This document shows, one piece after another, positions 51,301 through 64,000 of a stretch of DNA of 64,000 nucleotides. The translations under genes and the position numbers were made by a program. This DNA comes from Himantopus leucocephalus (lineage: Eukaryota; Chordata; Aves; Charadriiformes; Recurvirostridae). The notes under the pieces were generated by a model, which worked only from the letters and a program-made list of their open reading frames with translations, had not been told where the DNA came from and searched no databases. The DNA is taken from NCBI GenBank assembly GCA_003993805.1, contig RSEF01000003.1:61413759-61477758 (forward strand), in the 5' to 3' direction. How positions within the stretch are numbered: the stretch's first letter is position 1; each line of letters starts with the position of its first letter.

Positions 51301-54300
51301 AATTTTAAGGTGATGACTTAGTTTTAGACTCATTCATTGCAGGTTTGTTGGTCTGGGGAGAAATATTCTTCACCAGTACAATGCAGTCTTTTACGTAGAG
51401 GGCCTTATCCTTTATGTGGGTTCAATTTAAAATCAATAAGATTAAAGCTGTAATGCAGTTTTGCCAGTAGCTGCCCCCACACTTCTCCCTCCTGGCATTC
51501 TTGGAGTGAAATCCAAGGGTTTGTGGTAGGTGGAATAAGCACGTCTTGAGCAACAGCTCCTGGGGCACCACAGCGTCTCTGCTGGGTAGAGCGTCCGGGA
51601 GCACGGGCTGATCTGCAGCGGTGACCAAGCTGACTCCCCACTGCCCTTGTTGATCCTAATCTCTTTTACAGTGACTTTTGCCCTTTTGTCCGACGCACCA
51701 AGGCTTGCACAGAGTGGCACGTGGCTGGATTTGAGGAAGCAGTCATTTTGATTCTCCTCTTCTGGCATATTAGAATAAAGCTGGGGAGGCACGTATGAAA
51801 CAGTGTGGTCTACGGATGTGTTATCTCTTTTCTGTTGTTTGACAGACTTTTGATCCCCTGCTGACTCATAAAAAAAAGAGTTGGCAGAGAAGCCACGATG
51901 GACCATGTGCCCCACTGGTGATAGCAATGAAAAAACAATGTCTTGGACTGAAAGTTTGTTTCAGCCTTTGTTTCAGAAGATACCTTTCATTATCAGTCTT
52001 TGCTTTGCAACATATATTCTTATACAATTAATTATGTTCAATTTTGGTCTTGTACTAATTTTGAAAGTCTTACTTTGGTAAATATACATATATAGGATAT
52101 ATTAAAATGTTTCTGGGACAGTTATTCATTTTTAATAGAACTCGAGATTTTTGTCAGTGGTCTAGAGAAAATTGATAATGCTAATCAAACTGAAATGATA
52201 ATCAAATTTTCTGGGTGCCTGTATTACAAGTGCTGTAATTGTACATCGTATTTGTATATGCAAGTAAGCATTTGAATATTTAGAACTGATGCATAAACAT
52301 ATCAACATATTCCTTAGCTATTTTGTACACACGTTTAATTGCATTGAAAGATGCATTTGGGGTACTTCTTCATGCATATGCTTATTGAATAGCCTACTGC
52401 ATGCTGAATATTTCTGATTGCAGAGAGGTTTTGTATGTGTAATTAATAGGTGGTTCCATAAGCAAAGGAATTGCTGGCTTCCTACAGATTCCTACAGATT
52501 TGAATCCTTTGTCCCTTAACTATTGCCCCCACAATAGCCACTGCTTAACAATAATTCCTTCAACGCCTCCAGTGCAAAGGAGATGTTGATATCGTGGCTG
52601 ACCTGAGATATTGACGTGCTTGGTGGCCAGCAACTATGTGCAGGTTCATTGGTCAGCAAGGCAAATATTTTTTATAACTGCTGAGTTCTCCTTCCTTTTG
52701 CTTTACTGCAGTATTAATGGGGGATGGTATTCCACCTAGGAGCTGAATTCCAAGAAACACTTAGGATCATAATTATCATTGAGACACTTGCCACACTTTG
52801 AACTTTCTAGAAACTGGCTAGTGAAATCAGAAGGTATGGGACAGGAGACATACAAAGGAGGAGATAGACAGACCTCTGGACAGATAGCACAATCAAATCC
52901 TCATTGCAAGCTTGATTCAAGGAAATTCAAGGAAATCAAGCTAAAAAATAAAGAGAAAAATTTATGACATTTGACTTACAGTTATCTACTCTAACTTTTC
53001 AACACTGGAAACTGACTCAGTTTGCCCCAGACCCTACGGTTGCCCTGGAACCCATGTCCTGAAACTAAATTTTCACTGAAAAAGCAGCAACTAAAACAAT
53101 AAAGTGTTGCATAGCTTTACTGTTGCAAGCAAAACGTTCCAAATAAAGAGCAGTAAATAAAGTTTTTTTCTACTTAGTCCTAGAGAAAGTGTGATGTAAT
53201 AGAGTAGGGAAATATTATAACCACATGAAGATATGGGCTATAAATATATTGTTCTCACACAGTGTTTCCTCTGGTCTAGCCAGAATGATCTATAATTCTC
53301 TTGGCCTTTTCACCTTGACAATAATTTTCAAAACTTTTGGTGCTTTTGTATCTGCTTGGCCTAACTTTAGTCTTTCCTTTCTTTTTTTTTTTTTTTTTCT
53401 TGCTTCTAGTATTCAAGGTCTCTTAGCACCTGTTGACTGTCTCATTTCCCACACTTTGTGTCATCATGTGATAACACCAGCTGAAGGGCTTCTTCTAAAA
53501 CAACAACCACAAAGGCAGACTGTGGTTTTGAGAAAGGCACATCTTGCAGAGGGTGACATCCAACGCTATCGTGATGCCACCTGCATCTATGTTTGAAGTA
53601 GTCTCAAAAGTAACGTGAGTCATGTCTGACTTTGTAGGAGTGTCAGAGGTCCAGTGTAGGACCTTGAAAAGAAAATTATCTGGCTTTAAAGAAGTTAGTT
53701 AGTAGCTAGCAAAAAGGAACACATTTTAAGCACTGAAGTCAATTACTTCCATTAAGGAAATCTGAGGTCCTAGCCATATCCTCACATGCTTACCCCTGCT
53801 CCTTAGCTCTTTCCCAAAAACTACATCCCCAAACTCTGTACCACATTCCCATCCTACCTTAGGATCCCAGTAGCAGCTGTACCCACAGAAGGTCTTTTTG
53901 CTTGGAGCTGCCCCTCATTCAAGTACTGTGAACATCTTCTTTCCTAAGACCTCATTCCCTGCCTTCAGAGATATTGAGTGAAGAAGGAATTGACATCTCC
54001 TGCCTACCTGAGAAGAAAACTCACCACCATTATGACAGAATTATGACTGAGCAGCAACAGTGAACAACTCCCTCCTTCCTCCTCAAGGAGCCAGATAAAA
54101 CTCGGATGGTATCAGTAGGTGTCTCTCAATGTTCAAGTACCTCAGCTTGAAGGGTTGGGTCTTCTCACATCATTACTTTTTACTAGAGGATATAAGGCTT
54201 TTTGAAAGAAAGGTACTGCCAAAAAGACCCCCAAACCATGAGAAATACTGACAAAACCCAAAAGATTCTTGTATGACTAAATACAAATTTCAAATACTTT

Positions 54301-56934
54301 CTATTCACCCCCCCTATCCCCCATGAATGGGAACAATGGATGCCCCCCTCTGCCCACCTGAACCTGTGGAGAAAATTCAATGCCATAACAATTAACAATT
54401 AACACTATTCAAATTCATACTGAAAAGTCATCTAAATAGTAAAATGATCCTATCCTCCCCTGATAGTCCAAATATAAGGTTGATTTTAAGACAGCTTCAG
54501 AAGATAACTTTATATAGAGTTGGGACCAGTTTGTCTCCTTCAGAGTCATTCACCTTCCCATAAATGCTCAGGATTTTCGAGTCTCAAAATGCTACTTTTT
54601 CATGTTATTACATTTACCATGACCTCACACTCCTATGCACCAAAGCTGTGACTGTTCCCTCACACATTGTTTTCATTTGGAGTAAAACCAACCTACCGTC
54701 AGTCAGGATGGACAAGAACCTGCCCATTTCCTCAGCATGTACAGGCGGTTCAGCTACCCGTTAGCCTGCTTTTAAGGATTGCTACCACATGACATATTTA
54801 CTTGGGGAAACAAACAAGAAACAAAATACGCCAAGAACTGGGATGCAGGTTGAAATTGTGATCACGCATCCCGGAGATCCTGAGGCCCCCAGACTGTGGT
54901 AGGGTGTACTAGAGAAGTTTATTAGACACACAGTAGTCAAGACAAATAGAAGGTAGGAGTGAAGGGAGTATGTACACAGGGAGCATTGCATAAATGACAG
55001 AGAAGTGAATTGCAGATGGAGAAACCTAAGAGAATGACTGCAAGCTTAGATAAAGGTCACTGAGCTTTTCTTACACTCACAAATAAAACAGGGTCAGAGC
55101 CCATACTCGTACCCTTCTGCAGTTGCTGATACTTTTACAGTTTTAGCACACTTCCAAGCATAACTTTGGCTCTCGCCAACTAGCACAACTACCCTGGAAA
55201 ATGTGTGGGTGTTGCTAAGTGGACGGCATGTTATATGAATATTTCCCATCAGGAGGTTTGGATAAAATTAATCTGTTTGGGATGGGGTGGTAGGGGTTTT
55301 TGGACCTGGATTCAAGCCATACCATGTCTTTTGTCTTCTGGGCCAAAGTGCAGTCTCCAGTCTGTTTTACTTAGTTGCATACATGTAGCCCAAAATACCT
55401 GTTGTAGAAAGGGAGGCAGAACAGAGTGGTCAGGGTTTTTTGGATGCAAGCCTCAACCTTTTTTTCCTGGCTTTGAAGCATTTAGTCATGAGACCAGGAT
55501 AAAACAATACATCTGAAGGCCATGCACCAACTCAAATAAGAACTGATTTGGATAGCTTATGTAGGAGGTCAGATTATGTGATAACATTAGTCTTTTCTTG
55601 ATTTATAATCTGTAAAATGATCAGTATTCCTGGACAGGACAGAAAAGAAAGCTTGTCAGAAAGTAATAATAAACTTGCAGAGAAACCATGCACAGCTAAG
55701 TTTAATTTGTGTGAAGATGATAGTTGCCTCAAGGTTGAAGGTTGTTCCATTATTACTGAATGTGGGAGCTAAGTAGAAAATCAGCAGGAATGTGTGTGTG
55801 GGTCATAAATGAACATAAAGTATTGTCTTCCAGGTCTCACTAGTGTTACCAGGAAAAGCCTCACAGCCTTCACTTGCTGTTGAAGCATAAAGAAGTGCAA
55901 TATTTCTAGGTAAACAAATTATGTGTATTATTCGTGATGGATTACTTTTTGTCTTTTGCACATAGACCAGAGGTTTCATTCATCTTTTTGTAAACGTTTC
56001 CTTGCTTTTATGGAGATCGCTGCTTCATTTTGTGATTTTTTGAGGGGAGACGTTTTGATTTTTTAGAATCAGGTGGGTTGTGACAGCAGAGATGGAAATA
56101 CTGAAATCACCTTATTTTTGTTTCTTAGTGGGAGGCCCACAGGGAAGAGCAAAAACAAGTTTCCTCAGCCCAGACAAGTTCAGCAAGATAGTGTGAGGTG
56201 AGGGCTGAAACATATTCTCTGATCGTCTGCAGGCCGTATATCTGATGAGCATAGAGCCCCTATTGTTGGTAGTGTACAAATCCCCCAGGAACAGTCACAC
56301 TAAAATTGCATAACCAACAACTCAGTGTTCAGTAGAACAAATTTACAGTGGTGAACGGGGAAACTCTTTGAGAAATATTATTATGGGAGTTCTCACGTGC
56401 ATGAAGCGAACAATGAAAAAAAAATGTTCTTGTATATAGCTCCTTTATTTTTTTTTTTTGATTGATGGTGGCTTAGCTATAATCCTTTATCAGAAGGGAC
56501 TGACATAAATCATGATTGCACCATTAAGACAATGGTCTTACACAGCTGCTGGCAGATCACCCACGTCTGTTCCCCACACCCCACAGACAGACAGACACCC
56601 AAAGGCCAGGGTCTGACCCTTGCTTCTTCCGGTGATCCCGTCTGACTCTCCCGACAGTGAGTCACGGCAACATTTTCGTCCAACCTCCAACCACCCCTCC
56701 ACTTGAAAGGCTGGGTGCTGCCTTCACTTCCTGGTGTTCCGAGCTAAGTTTAGCTCACGAGAGACTGCTGTACTACCAACAGGTAAGATGGAGCTGGGGC
56801 TCACCGCAGTCGTTAAGGGTGAAGCCAAGGTCACTGACAAACAGCAGGAAATCACCAGCTGAAGGCACAAGCTCCGTTAATATAAGAGCTCTGCAACATT
56901 TGGGAATGTACCTGTAGCTGGTTATACTCACAGA

Positions 56935-57011
56935 GGATGGATGGATGGATGGATGGATGGATGGATGGATGGATGGGTGGGTGGGTGGGTGGATGGGTGG
57001 ATGGATGGATG
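56935..57011 (+). repeat. GGAT/GGGT tetranucleotide microsatellite
   Basis: About nineteen tetranucleotide units: GGAT copies, then an internal GGGT-rich block (about 56974-57000), then GGAT again. The mixed core suggests point mutation spread by slippage. Open frames through it encode Ile-His-Pro-Ser or Trp-Met-Asp-Gly repeats and are not genes. Confidence 0.95.
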
Positions 57012-59814
57012 TACAATGTGTTCCCCAGAATAAGCACGTCAGTCCAGCTTCCCTTGCCACTCATGCCTTCCCAGCCCCTGCAGAGAACCCCTAACTCCTC
57101 CCAGCAGAAAGCCGAATAAAGAGTAATTATAAGCTAATATTTGCACACTCTTACAACTGAGGTTTACGTTTTGAAGCACACGCTTACTTTTCTCCACTCG
57201 TGCTGAGCTGTGGTTATACAAGTCTCTTTGTATTTTGTTTTTCATTAGATATCTATCCCTCAAGTTAAGAAGGGAAACAAAGTAAATAATAAACAACTAT
57301 GTATGTACTGCATAGAACTGGTAGAAATGATTGATTTTTAAGTAATGATTTAATCAGTTGGCTTTTAAGAGGCAATTATTTAAAGATTTGGAATCTTTAT
57401 TATTACAAATGTCCCTTTTCCTTGAAGATTCAGTCACGGGGAAAATGAGCATAGAAGAATCCATTATTCCCTCCTTCCCTGAGGCTGCAATTATAATGTT
57501 AGTCCAGATAGTACCTATTACCTGCCTGCTTCCTGTTATTTTTGGAATGATCTTAAACAGGGTGAAAGTGCTTATTCAGGGTGTGGGAATAGGAAGGTTT
57601 TATTTCACCTCTCCGAATATAAACTCTGTATTGAGCCAGTATTTTACATGACAAGCTAAGGACCGAAGTCCATTGAATTGTATGTGAATCTTACAAAAAT
57701 GTCAAATAAATTTGGAAGAGACCCTGAAATAACAAGAATATACATCCTGTGGGGATCTGGAGGAGATACTGCATTACCATTGTCAGCAAATGCTGTACAC
57801 CATGTGGCAGCGCTTGCAAACAGCACTTTTTTCACTTTCTTACCCTCACAAAGTATTTACTGCTCACACAGTTAAGTGTGTTAGGTCTGTATTAGGCTCA
57901 GACTATAAATAATCACATTGCTTATATCTTGAACGATTGTTTGTTTGAGCATTCTTGTGGAATAAAACTTGTTACATCAAAGCAACAGGTTCATCCATGC
58001 ACCAGCCAAAACTGTGTAACTTTCTCCTCAACCTTGCTGATGCAAAGAGATCACACAAACTATATTGAAAGTCTGTCTGTGTTTTACTTTTTGCTACTGA
58101 TACAAAGCATTGTAAGAGACAACTTTAGCTTCCAATCAGAGAGACAGGACAGCATAAAGACTAGCAATCTGTTTGGGTAAAACTGAATGTAGACCTAGTT
58201 TTACAAATTTTGCCCTTACTGAAGGAAATATATGCAACCATTTTGACTTCCTTCTATTATTGTTTTCCTTTCCTCATGTATATATCTCTCTCATGGCTAC
58301 ATTTGCCCTCCGTTCTCATTTGTTTGATTTGTCCCTGGTTATTTTCAATAGAAAAACATCCCCGAAAGATTTCAAGAGCTCATTTTGTGCCTTGGAAGCT
58401 CAAAACCAGTGCGACCAATTAAGGCTTCCTCAACTTACAGTGGTAAGTAATACTGTTGTCTACTATTTCACACATAGCTTGGGATTCTTCTCAGAATGAG
58501 TGCATGATGTGAAAGACAGGAAAATCAGTTCCTCTAGGCCTATACCTGAACAGAATTTTCTTTAAAAAGATATGGTAGTTGCATCCAGGTTATGAAGTGG
58601 AAGTTTTAAAGCCTGCAAATTTAATGTGCAGCCACATTAAAGGTGTCTGCAGGGTCTGGAAATGATTCTCATTTGAACAACGTTAATTTATTTCAGGAGC
58701 CTACAGAAGTCGTATGACTCGTACAAATGCAAAACAGCTGTAAGATTAAAACTGGACTTTCAATACATTGACAGACTTTTTGTTGGTCATAAATACATAT
58801 GTGTTTATATCCATCTTTGATCCATACTACTGTTTTACCACTATTGCTATTGTGTGCCAGTCTTGGAGAAGAAGCATGCTGTACTTAGTAGGGTAAAAAT
58901 ACAGAAAAAATAGAGATTATCCTTTTTCCAAAGAGCTTATAACCTGAGACGACCATTTTTTCTAGTTGAAGAATAGCTACTTTTGAACATACAAGAAGTT
59001 TTTTTTAAAAAGAATCAAATCAATGCATCACAAACACTCTCTTTTTCCTCTTCTTTTTGAGAAGTGATCATTTTTCTTGATATGTGCTCAAAGATAATGT
59101 GTCAAGTCTGCTTTAAAATACTGGAAAGTGTCATGTCTTTATTCCAAGGTGAAGGAAGTCTTGTACAAGCACACAGGATTTGCTAAGCCCCTATATTTTT
59201 GTAAACTGGCAGGCTCCCTCACCAGCCAGGCAAAAAAAAGCCGGTACCACACCCAAGCCTCTTTAAGGCCCTTGCCTCAGGCACAGTTTATTATCTGAAA
59301 TGCAAACTTTACCAAGCAGCACAACACGAGGTTATTTCCCCTGACTAAAGCTACCCCCAAGGGCCTCTACAACCAGGAGCTAACCGATGCAGCCAAGTTT
59401 CGCGGTCCTTAGCAGGACTCACTTGATGCCTTCTCTTTTGGTCAAATGATGGCTCAGGACCGGCTGGTTCCAGTGCTCCTCTCCCACCTCCTCAGGCTCA
59501 AAAGGGCAGCCTTGGTTATTCGCCTCCTTTTTGTTATGCTTCACTTTTTTTTTTTCCCCTCAATCTTGTGTTTCCACAGATAACATCCATTGACATTTTC
59601 TCACTGCCTGACAACATAGATAATAAATTTTCTATACCTATTATTATCTTTTGCTGCTCAGCTCATGGTTCCTCTAGCAGTAAGAGGGTGTCTCTCTAAA
59701 ACAAATTTACTCCACTGGAACTCAGTGTACCATTTTGCAGTTTTGTTCTACCAAAATCCTCTCCTTTATGTGTGTTGTTGGTCTGGTTAGTGTCAAACTG
59801 ATTCATGAAAGCCA

Positions 59815-59865
59815 ATGCAATTATTTCTATTGACTTTCCTGAGGATTGGACCAGGCCTCAAATGA
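59815..59865 (+). repeat. Fragment of ancient interspersed repeat
   Basis: GCCAATGCAATTATTTCTAT then TGACTTTCCTGAGGATTGGA and CCAGGCCTC: a diverged version of the CCATTGACTTC...GGATCAGGCC motif of old bird/reptile repeats. Confidence 0.35.
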
Positions 59866-62800
59866 ATTCCTGTAAAAACATTACCAGAATCTCTTAGTTC
59901 CAGAGTATTAGTAGAATTCTGCTGGAGCATTTATTGAGAATGAAATGTGGATTTCCACATGAGCACAGCTGAATTAAAATGCAGTAGGAATATTCTTTGT
60001 TTCTATTGCTAATAATGCTCCTACTGATCCTGCTTGTAACATTTCCAATCATTCTAAACTTTCTTTTAACAAAGTTAAGTGACCAGTACAGAGTGCTGGC
60101 ATTGCACCACAGCTGTAAATTAAAATCTCAAATTTATGAAATCCAGCAAAGGGCTCATGCATCTATCTAATGTTTCACCAGAATAAGGTTTCTGAATGGC
60201 AAGTAGGTATTCAAATTTATTACTATGGGGTTAAATTCATTCCTGATTAAATTTCATTGAAGTCACTTTTACCTGGCTTGCCAAATAAATTATACTGATT
60301 TAATTCATCCACTCTTAATACTGCTGAGTATCAATTATTAAACACTGAACAGAAGTAATTTTGTTATCTCCTGAATATCCCACCATCCACTTAAGTAATG
60401 TGGATAGACCACAACTATATTAAATCCTTCAGACTCCAGGAATAGCTTCTGCCAAATAAAACAAGCTGTTTCACAAGCAGCGAAAGGATGAAACCTGGAT
60501 TCTTCTGCACTGTGTTTGTTGTCCCCCGACTACCTTTCACAGCAGTAACCAGAGCTGTCTCTATATCTCTGTGACACCATCACTGGGCCCATACTGTGGC
60601 TAATGTGAAACTCTGCACACACGCAGGACATCTAACAGTTCAATTTTAGATGTTTTTCCATTTTAGGGAGCACTAATTCAAGTTCCTCTCTTGTATCTCA
60701 CCACTGAATTTTATAAAGATTGAAGGAATATATGAAAACTATTTTTCCATAAGCCTTGCTTCGATAGAAGTTTGAGAAAAACCCCACCCAGACTACTGAC
60801 GTAGAAGGAAAATGAACTTAATTCTTGATTTCCATGAGTGCAGAGCAAGAGAGACTTTGTTGCCGCGGGGATGCCCTCTGCTCAAAGATGATGTAGTTGT
60901 TCCTGTAACTCAGATGCGTTAGCCTCTTCTGAGGTTGTCTGCAGGAATGATTGATGCAAAGCACACGTGAATCAATATGAAGTCCTGTGGGAAATTATTT
61001 CTATTCATAGCAGAGGGACAGAAAGAACCATTTCTTTCCATTGTGTCCATGCATGATTTGGGAAAAATGACTTCAGTGCTAACTGAATTTGGCTTACACT
61101 GCAACATTGTTGTGTCTGTCAGGGAATTCATTGCATACAAACATAAAAAAAATTGTGGACTTCAATGCAAAGATGAAAGTTCACCACATCTCCAATCAGC
61201 AACAAAATCACATAAAGCAAATTATAATTTTAAGCATACTAAGAAAAATTTTATGTAGTTAACCTGTCCTCAGAGATAGCTTAGAAAGTGAGATGACAAC
61301 CTTTTCAGAAGAGATACGTCAGAGGTAGAATAATGTTTAAGTAGAACGGCTACACCAGTTAAGCTTTTGACACCAGTATTAAAATATTGATTCATAAGGC
61401 CTAAGCCATGTTTGTTTTCACAAAGAGCGCAGATATAAAAACTGGGGAGATGAGTAAGTTATCTCCAGTTAAACTGAAGTCCTGCCATCACCCACGAGGA
61501 AGCTGCTGCAGCACCATAAGACCAAAAGCTTACATGTTCTTTTTTGTAATACACGGTGTACAGACCAGGGAACTTTGGACTGGTACTGTTTTTTTTTTTA
61601 ATTGGTGTTTCTCCTTTACACTTTGTGGCTAATGTTTTCCTATTATCAAGGTCTTGCATATTTTCAGCACCCACCCAACTCTGTGGTATTATATGTATTT
61701 TTTAAAGGTCTGAGTGACAAGTACATTGATATAAGTGAATCATCATTTTGCAGGCATAAAAATTTATCAGATTGGTTTTCAAGTAGATTTATACACTTAA
61801 GACAGTGCATCTGCCATACAAGATTAGCTCAAGGAAGATAGGACATTTGTTCTAATAGCGAGTGATAGAATTTTACACTTTAAACATGTGAAGCAAACTA
61901 GATAGTAAATGAGCATCTTGTTAAGTAGCTCCTGCTTATCAGATAAAGTAAACAAAACTGAACTAAAAGGATATAATTATGCAAGATTAGGCCAAGTTTC
62001 CATTCCCTGCTGGTGTCCAGGACTACATGTGGCTCCAGGATACACAAAATATAACCAGATGACAAAGCAAGGAAAGCAAAATAAAAGAACATCTGAAGTG
62101 CATTATTTCCTGTGATTACAGGATGAATTAGCAATACCTGCTGTGGGATTCTTCTGTCTGCAGTACACGAGAATTAACTGAGAGATAAAGAGGGACTTGA
62201 GAATTTCATGTAGAATTAGCCCTTTAAAGTGAATTTTTTGGGGGGGAAGAAAACAAAGACTTTAGTCAAAGACCAAAGTATAGCATCAGTCTGAATGAAG
62301 CCACATTTCTTATTCGTCTAATGGTGCTCCCTGACACACTTAATAACACCATGTATCTTTTTCCAGCCTGACATATCCCAACTTTACAGATTCAGTTCTG
62401 AGTCTCATGTGCAAAGGAAAGTGACTCAGGAAGACCCTGCAGGTAGCAGATGTCCAAGAGAGGTGAGTCTAGAGGGTTTCCCCGACTCAGTGACCATGCC
62501 ATCCCTGTCGTTAGGATGCCTGTAGTTTGCCCCTTCTGCATCACACAGAGGTAACCGAATCTCGGGCTGCCCGCAGACCGTGGACGGCTGTGCAGCCTTG
62601 CAACATGGACGCATAGCAATGTTCCACACGCCGTGGTACGGAGGGGCAGCAGACTGTGCACACCACCAGTAAAGCTGTACTCAAAATGAGCCTAACGAAC
62701 ACCATGTAGCTGAGATTGCCCTTTCAGGGTTCCCCAATGACTTGCGCAGACCCTGTGTGTGAGTCTGCACTTCAAATAGATACATATTCACGGAGTTTGC

Positions 62801-64000
62801 CACAGCCCCAATTAATATAGGAATATCAAACAGTAATTCTTCTGGATGTCTTCTGGGACTTGGAATTTATTCTTCTGCTGGAAATCTTTGTGGTGTTTTC
62901 CATGTGTCAGGCAATTTCCCATCCCCCTTCCCCCAGGACAGCTTTTTTTTTTTAGGTCAGTAACCAGAAAGGGCAAAAAATAAGTGTCTGAGAGACTAGC
63001 GTATGGAGTTTTCTTGACAACATATTCAGGCTGTTCTGCCCGGCATATAGTTGGGTTTGCCAAAGCCAGGTCCCAACAATTTCAAAGTGCAGAACATAGA
63101 AAACAAGATCAGAATAATTGTAAATTAATGCTTAGAGTTTAACAAGCTGCCTTCCTAACAAACCAACTATAATTATGCCTCCCACAAACATACATGTATC
63201 AGCATTTGTTTTTAATTTAAGGTCTATATAAAGAGCTCAGTAGTGGATTGTCCCAGTCGGATTTGTATCACGAATGACTTTATCCAGAAAAGTGAGGGAC
63301 TTTTCAAACTGTACTCGCCTTGGTTTGATTCACACTTGTGGATGCTTGTGTAATGTTTCTTAAAAATATTTTCCAGAATCTAAGTGGGTTTTTTTTTCTA
63401 CTGAGGCAATAGAAAATGATCCCACTGGTGTTACTGGAAGCTTGACTGAGTCCCTATGTTCAATAAATATACCTCACCACAGACGTATTGGTAAAGACAC
63501 AGTTTATGGTAGTAGCCAGGATCCATGACAAACTTTTTAAAGTGTTTGCTAAATTGATGTGTACAATCATATACAACAGAATGCTGCCACTACATATATA
63601 TGTGAGTCATTATAATATGCTTTAGCACAGGCACGTGCATCATATTCAGTCGAGTCATAATGACAGCCTTCTCTTTTGTCTCTTCCTTATGGCTGTAGCT
63701 CCCATTAATTTATCCTGTCAGTCACCTGTAACAATTAAAAGTAGATTGAGTCACTAACATGAAGATTTCCATACGTTGCAGAACTTTTATTTAGATTTTA
63801 AATATTTACTGTGATCATGTTTAAGTATTCTTGTCATCTACACAAGTCTCTAAACTGTTTGAATCCTGCTAAGATTTTAGCCTTGATCATTTTTTTTTGC
63901 AGTGAATTTTACAGTTTAATTCTGTGCTGAATGAAAATTATTTACGTTTATCAGTTTAAAATTTGCCTCCTTTCAATTTCAAGGAATTTCCTCTTTTACT

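Larger units (their letters stand above)
48350..64000. other. MYB upstream intergenic region, distal part
   Basis: No recognisable exon and no second CpG island. If mammalian gene order is kept, HBS1L should lie on the plus strand to the right, but none of its N-terminal coding sequence was seen here. Contents noted: T-runs (49063-49072, 53382-53398), GGAT microsatellite (56935-57011), an ancient-repeat fragment (59815-59865) and GATA-type motifs at 55038-55053 and 61935-61946. Confidence 0.5.

Noticed and set aside
56773..57119. Open frames encoding Ile-His-Pro-Ser or Trp-Met-Asp-Gly repeats
   Set aside because: They are translations of the GGAT/GGGT microsatellite.

Overview
The window is animal (vertebrate) DNA and almost certainly avian. 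It carries a multi-exon gene with vertebrate splice sites, a 5'-truncated CR1 LINE whose 3' end is close to the avian consensus, a GC-rich CpG island promoter broken by an assembly gap, and few other repeats. The gene is MYB (c-Myb), on the minus strand. Summing the exons seen here with the usual 23 coding bases of exon 1 gives exactly 603 codons. Adding the 38 codons I recall for the last exon gives 641, the length I remember for chicken c-Myb. Several residues in exons 3 and 6 differ from my memory of chicken, so a non-galliform bird is likely.

Layout from left to right: 1-5047 is part of intron 14 (the last coding exon was not found and should lie left of position 1). 5048-18316 holds exons 14 down to 2, including the in-frame alternative exon 9A that makes the long p89-type isoform. 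18317 to about 20600 is intron 1, with a striking two-tier inverted repeat at 20222-20279. About 19680-21680 is the CpG island, containing a 100-N gap (20620-20719) that most likely swallows exon 1 and the start codon. From about 21700 to 64000 there is no recognisable host exon. This is the upstream flank that in mammals separates MYB from the divergent gene HBS1L and holds distal erythroid enhancers.

The upstream flank holds relics of three retroelement classes: a Ty3/gypsy-like gag-pol junction with an intact CCHC zinc knuckle (33010-33430, minus), an L1/Tx1-like reverse-transcriptase start (about 47890-48345, plus), and a CR1 3' end (39095-39560, minus). It also has simple repeats, an N-interrupted poly-T tract and some GATA-type motif arrangements. 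I found no tRNA, rRNA, CRISPR array or bacterial-type feature. The most notable non-routine signals are the intron 1 hairpin and the gypsy zinc-knuckle ORF.
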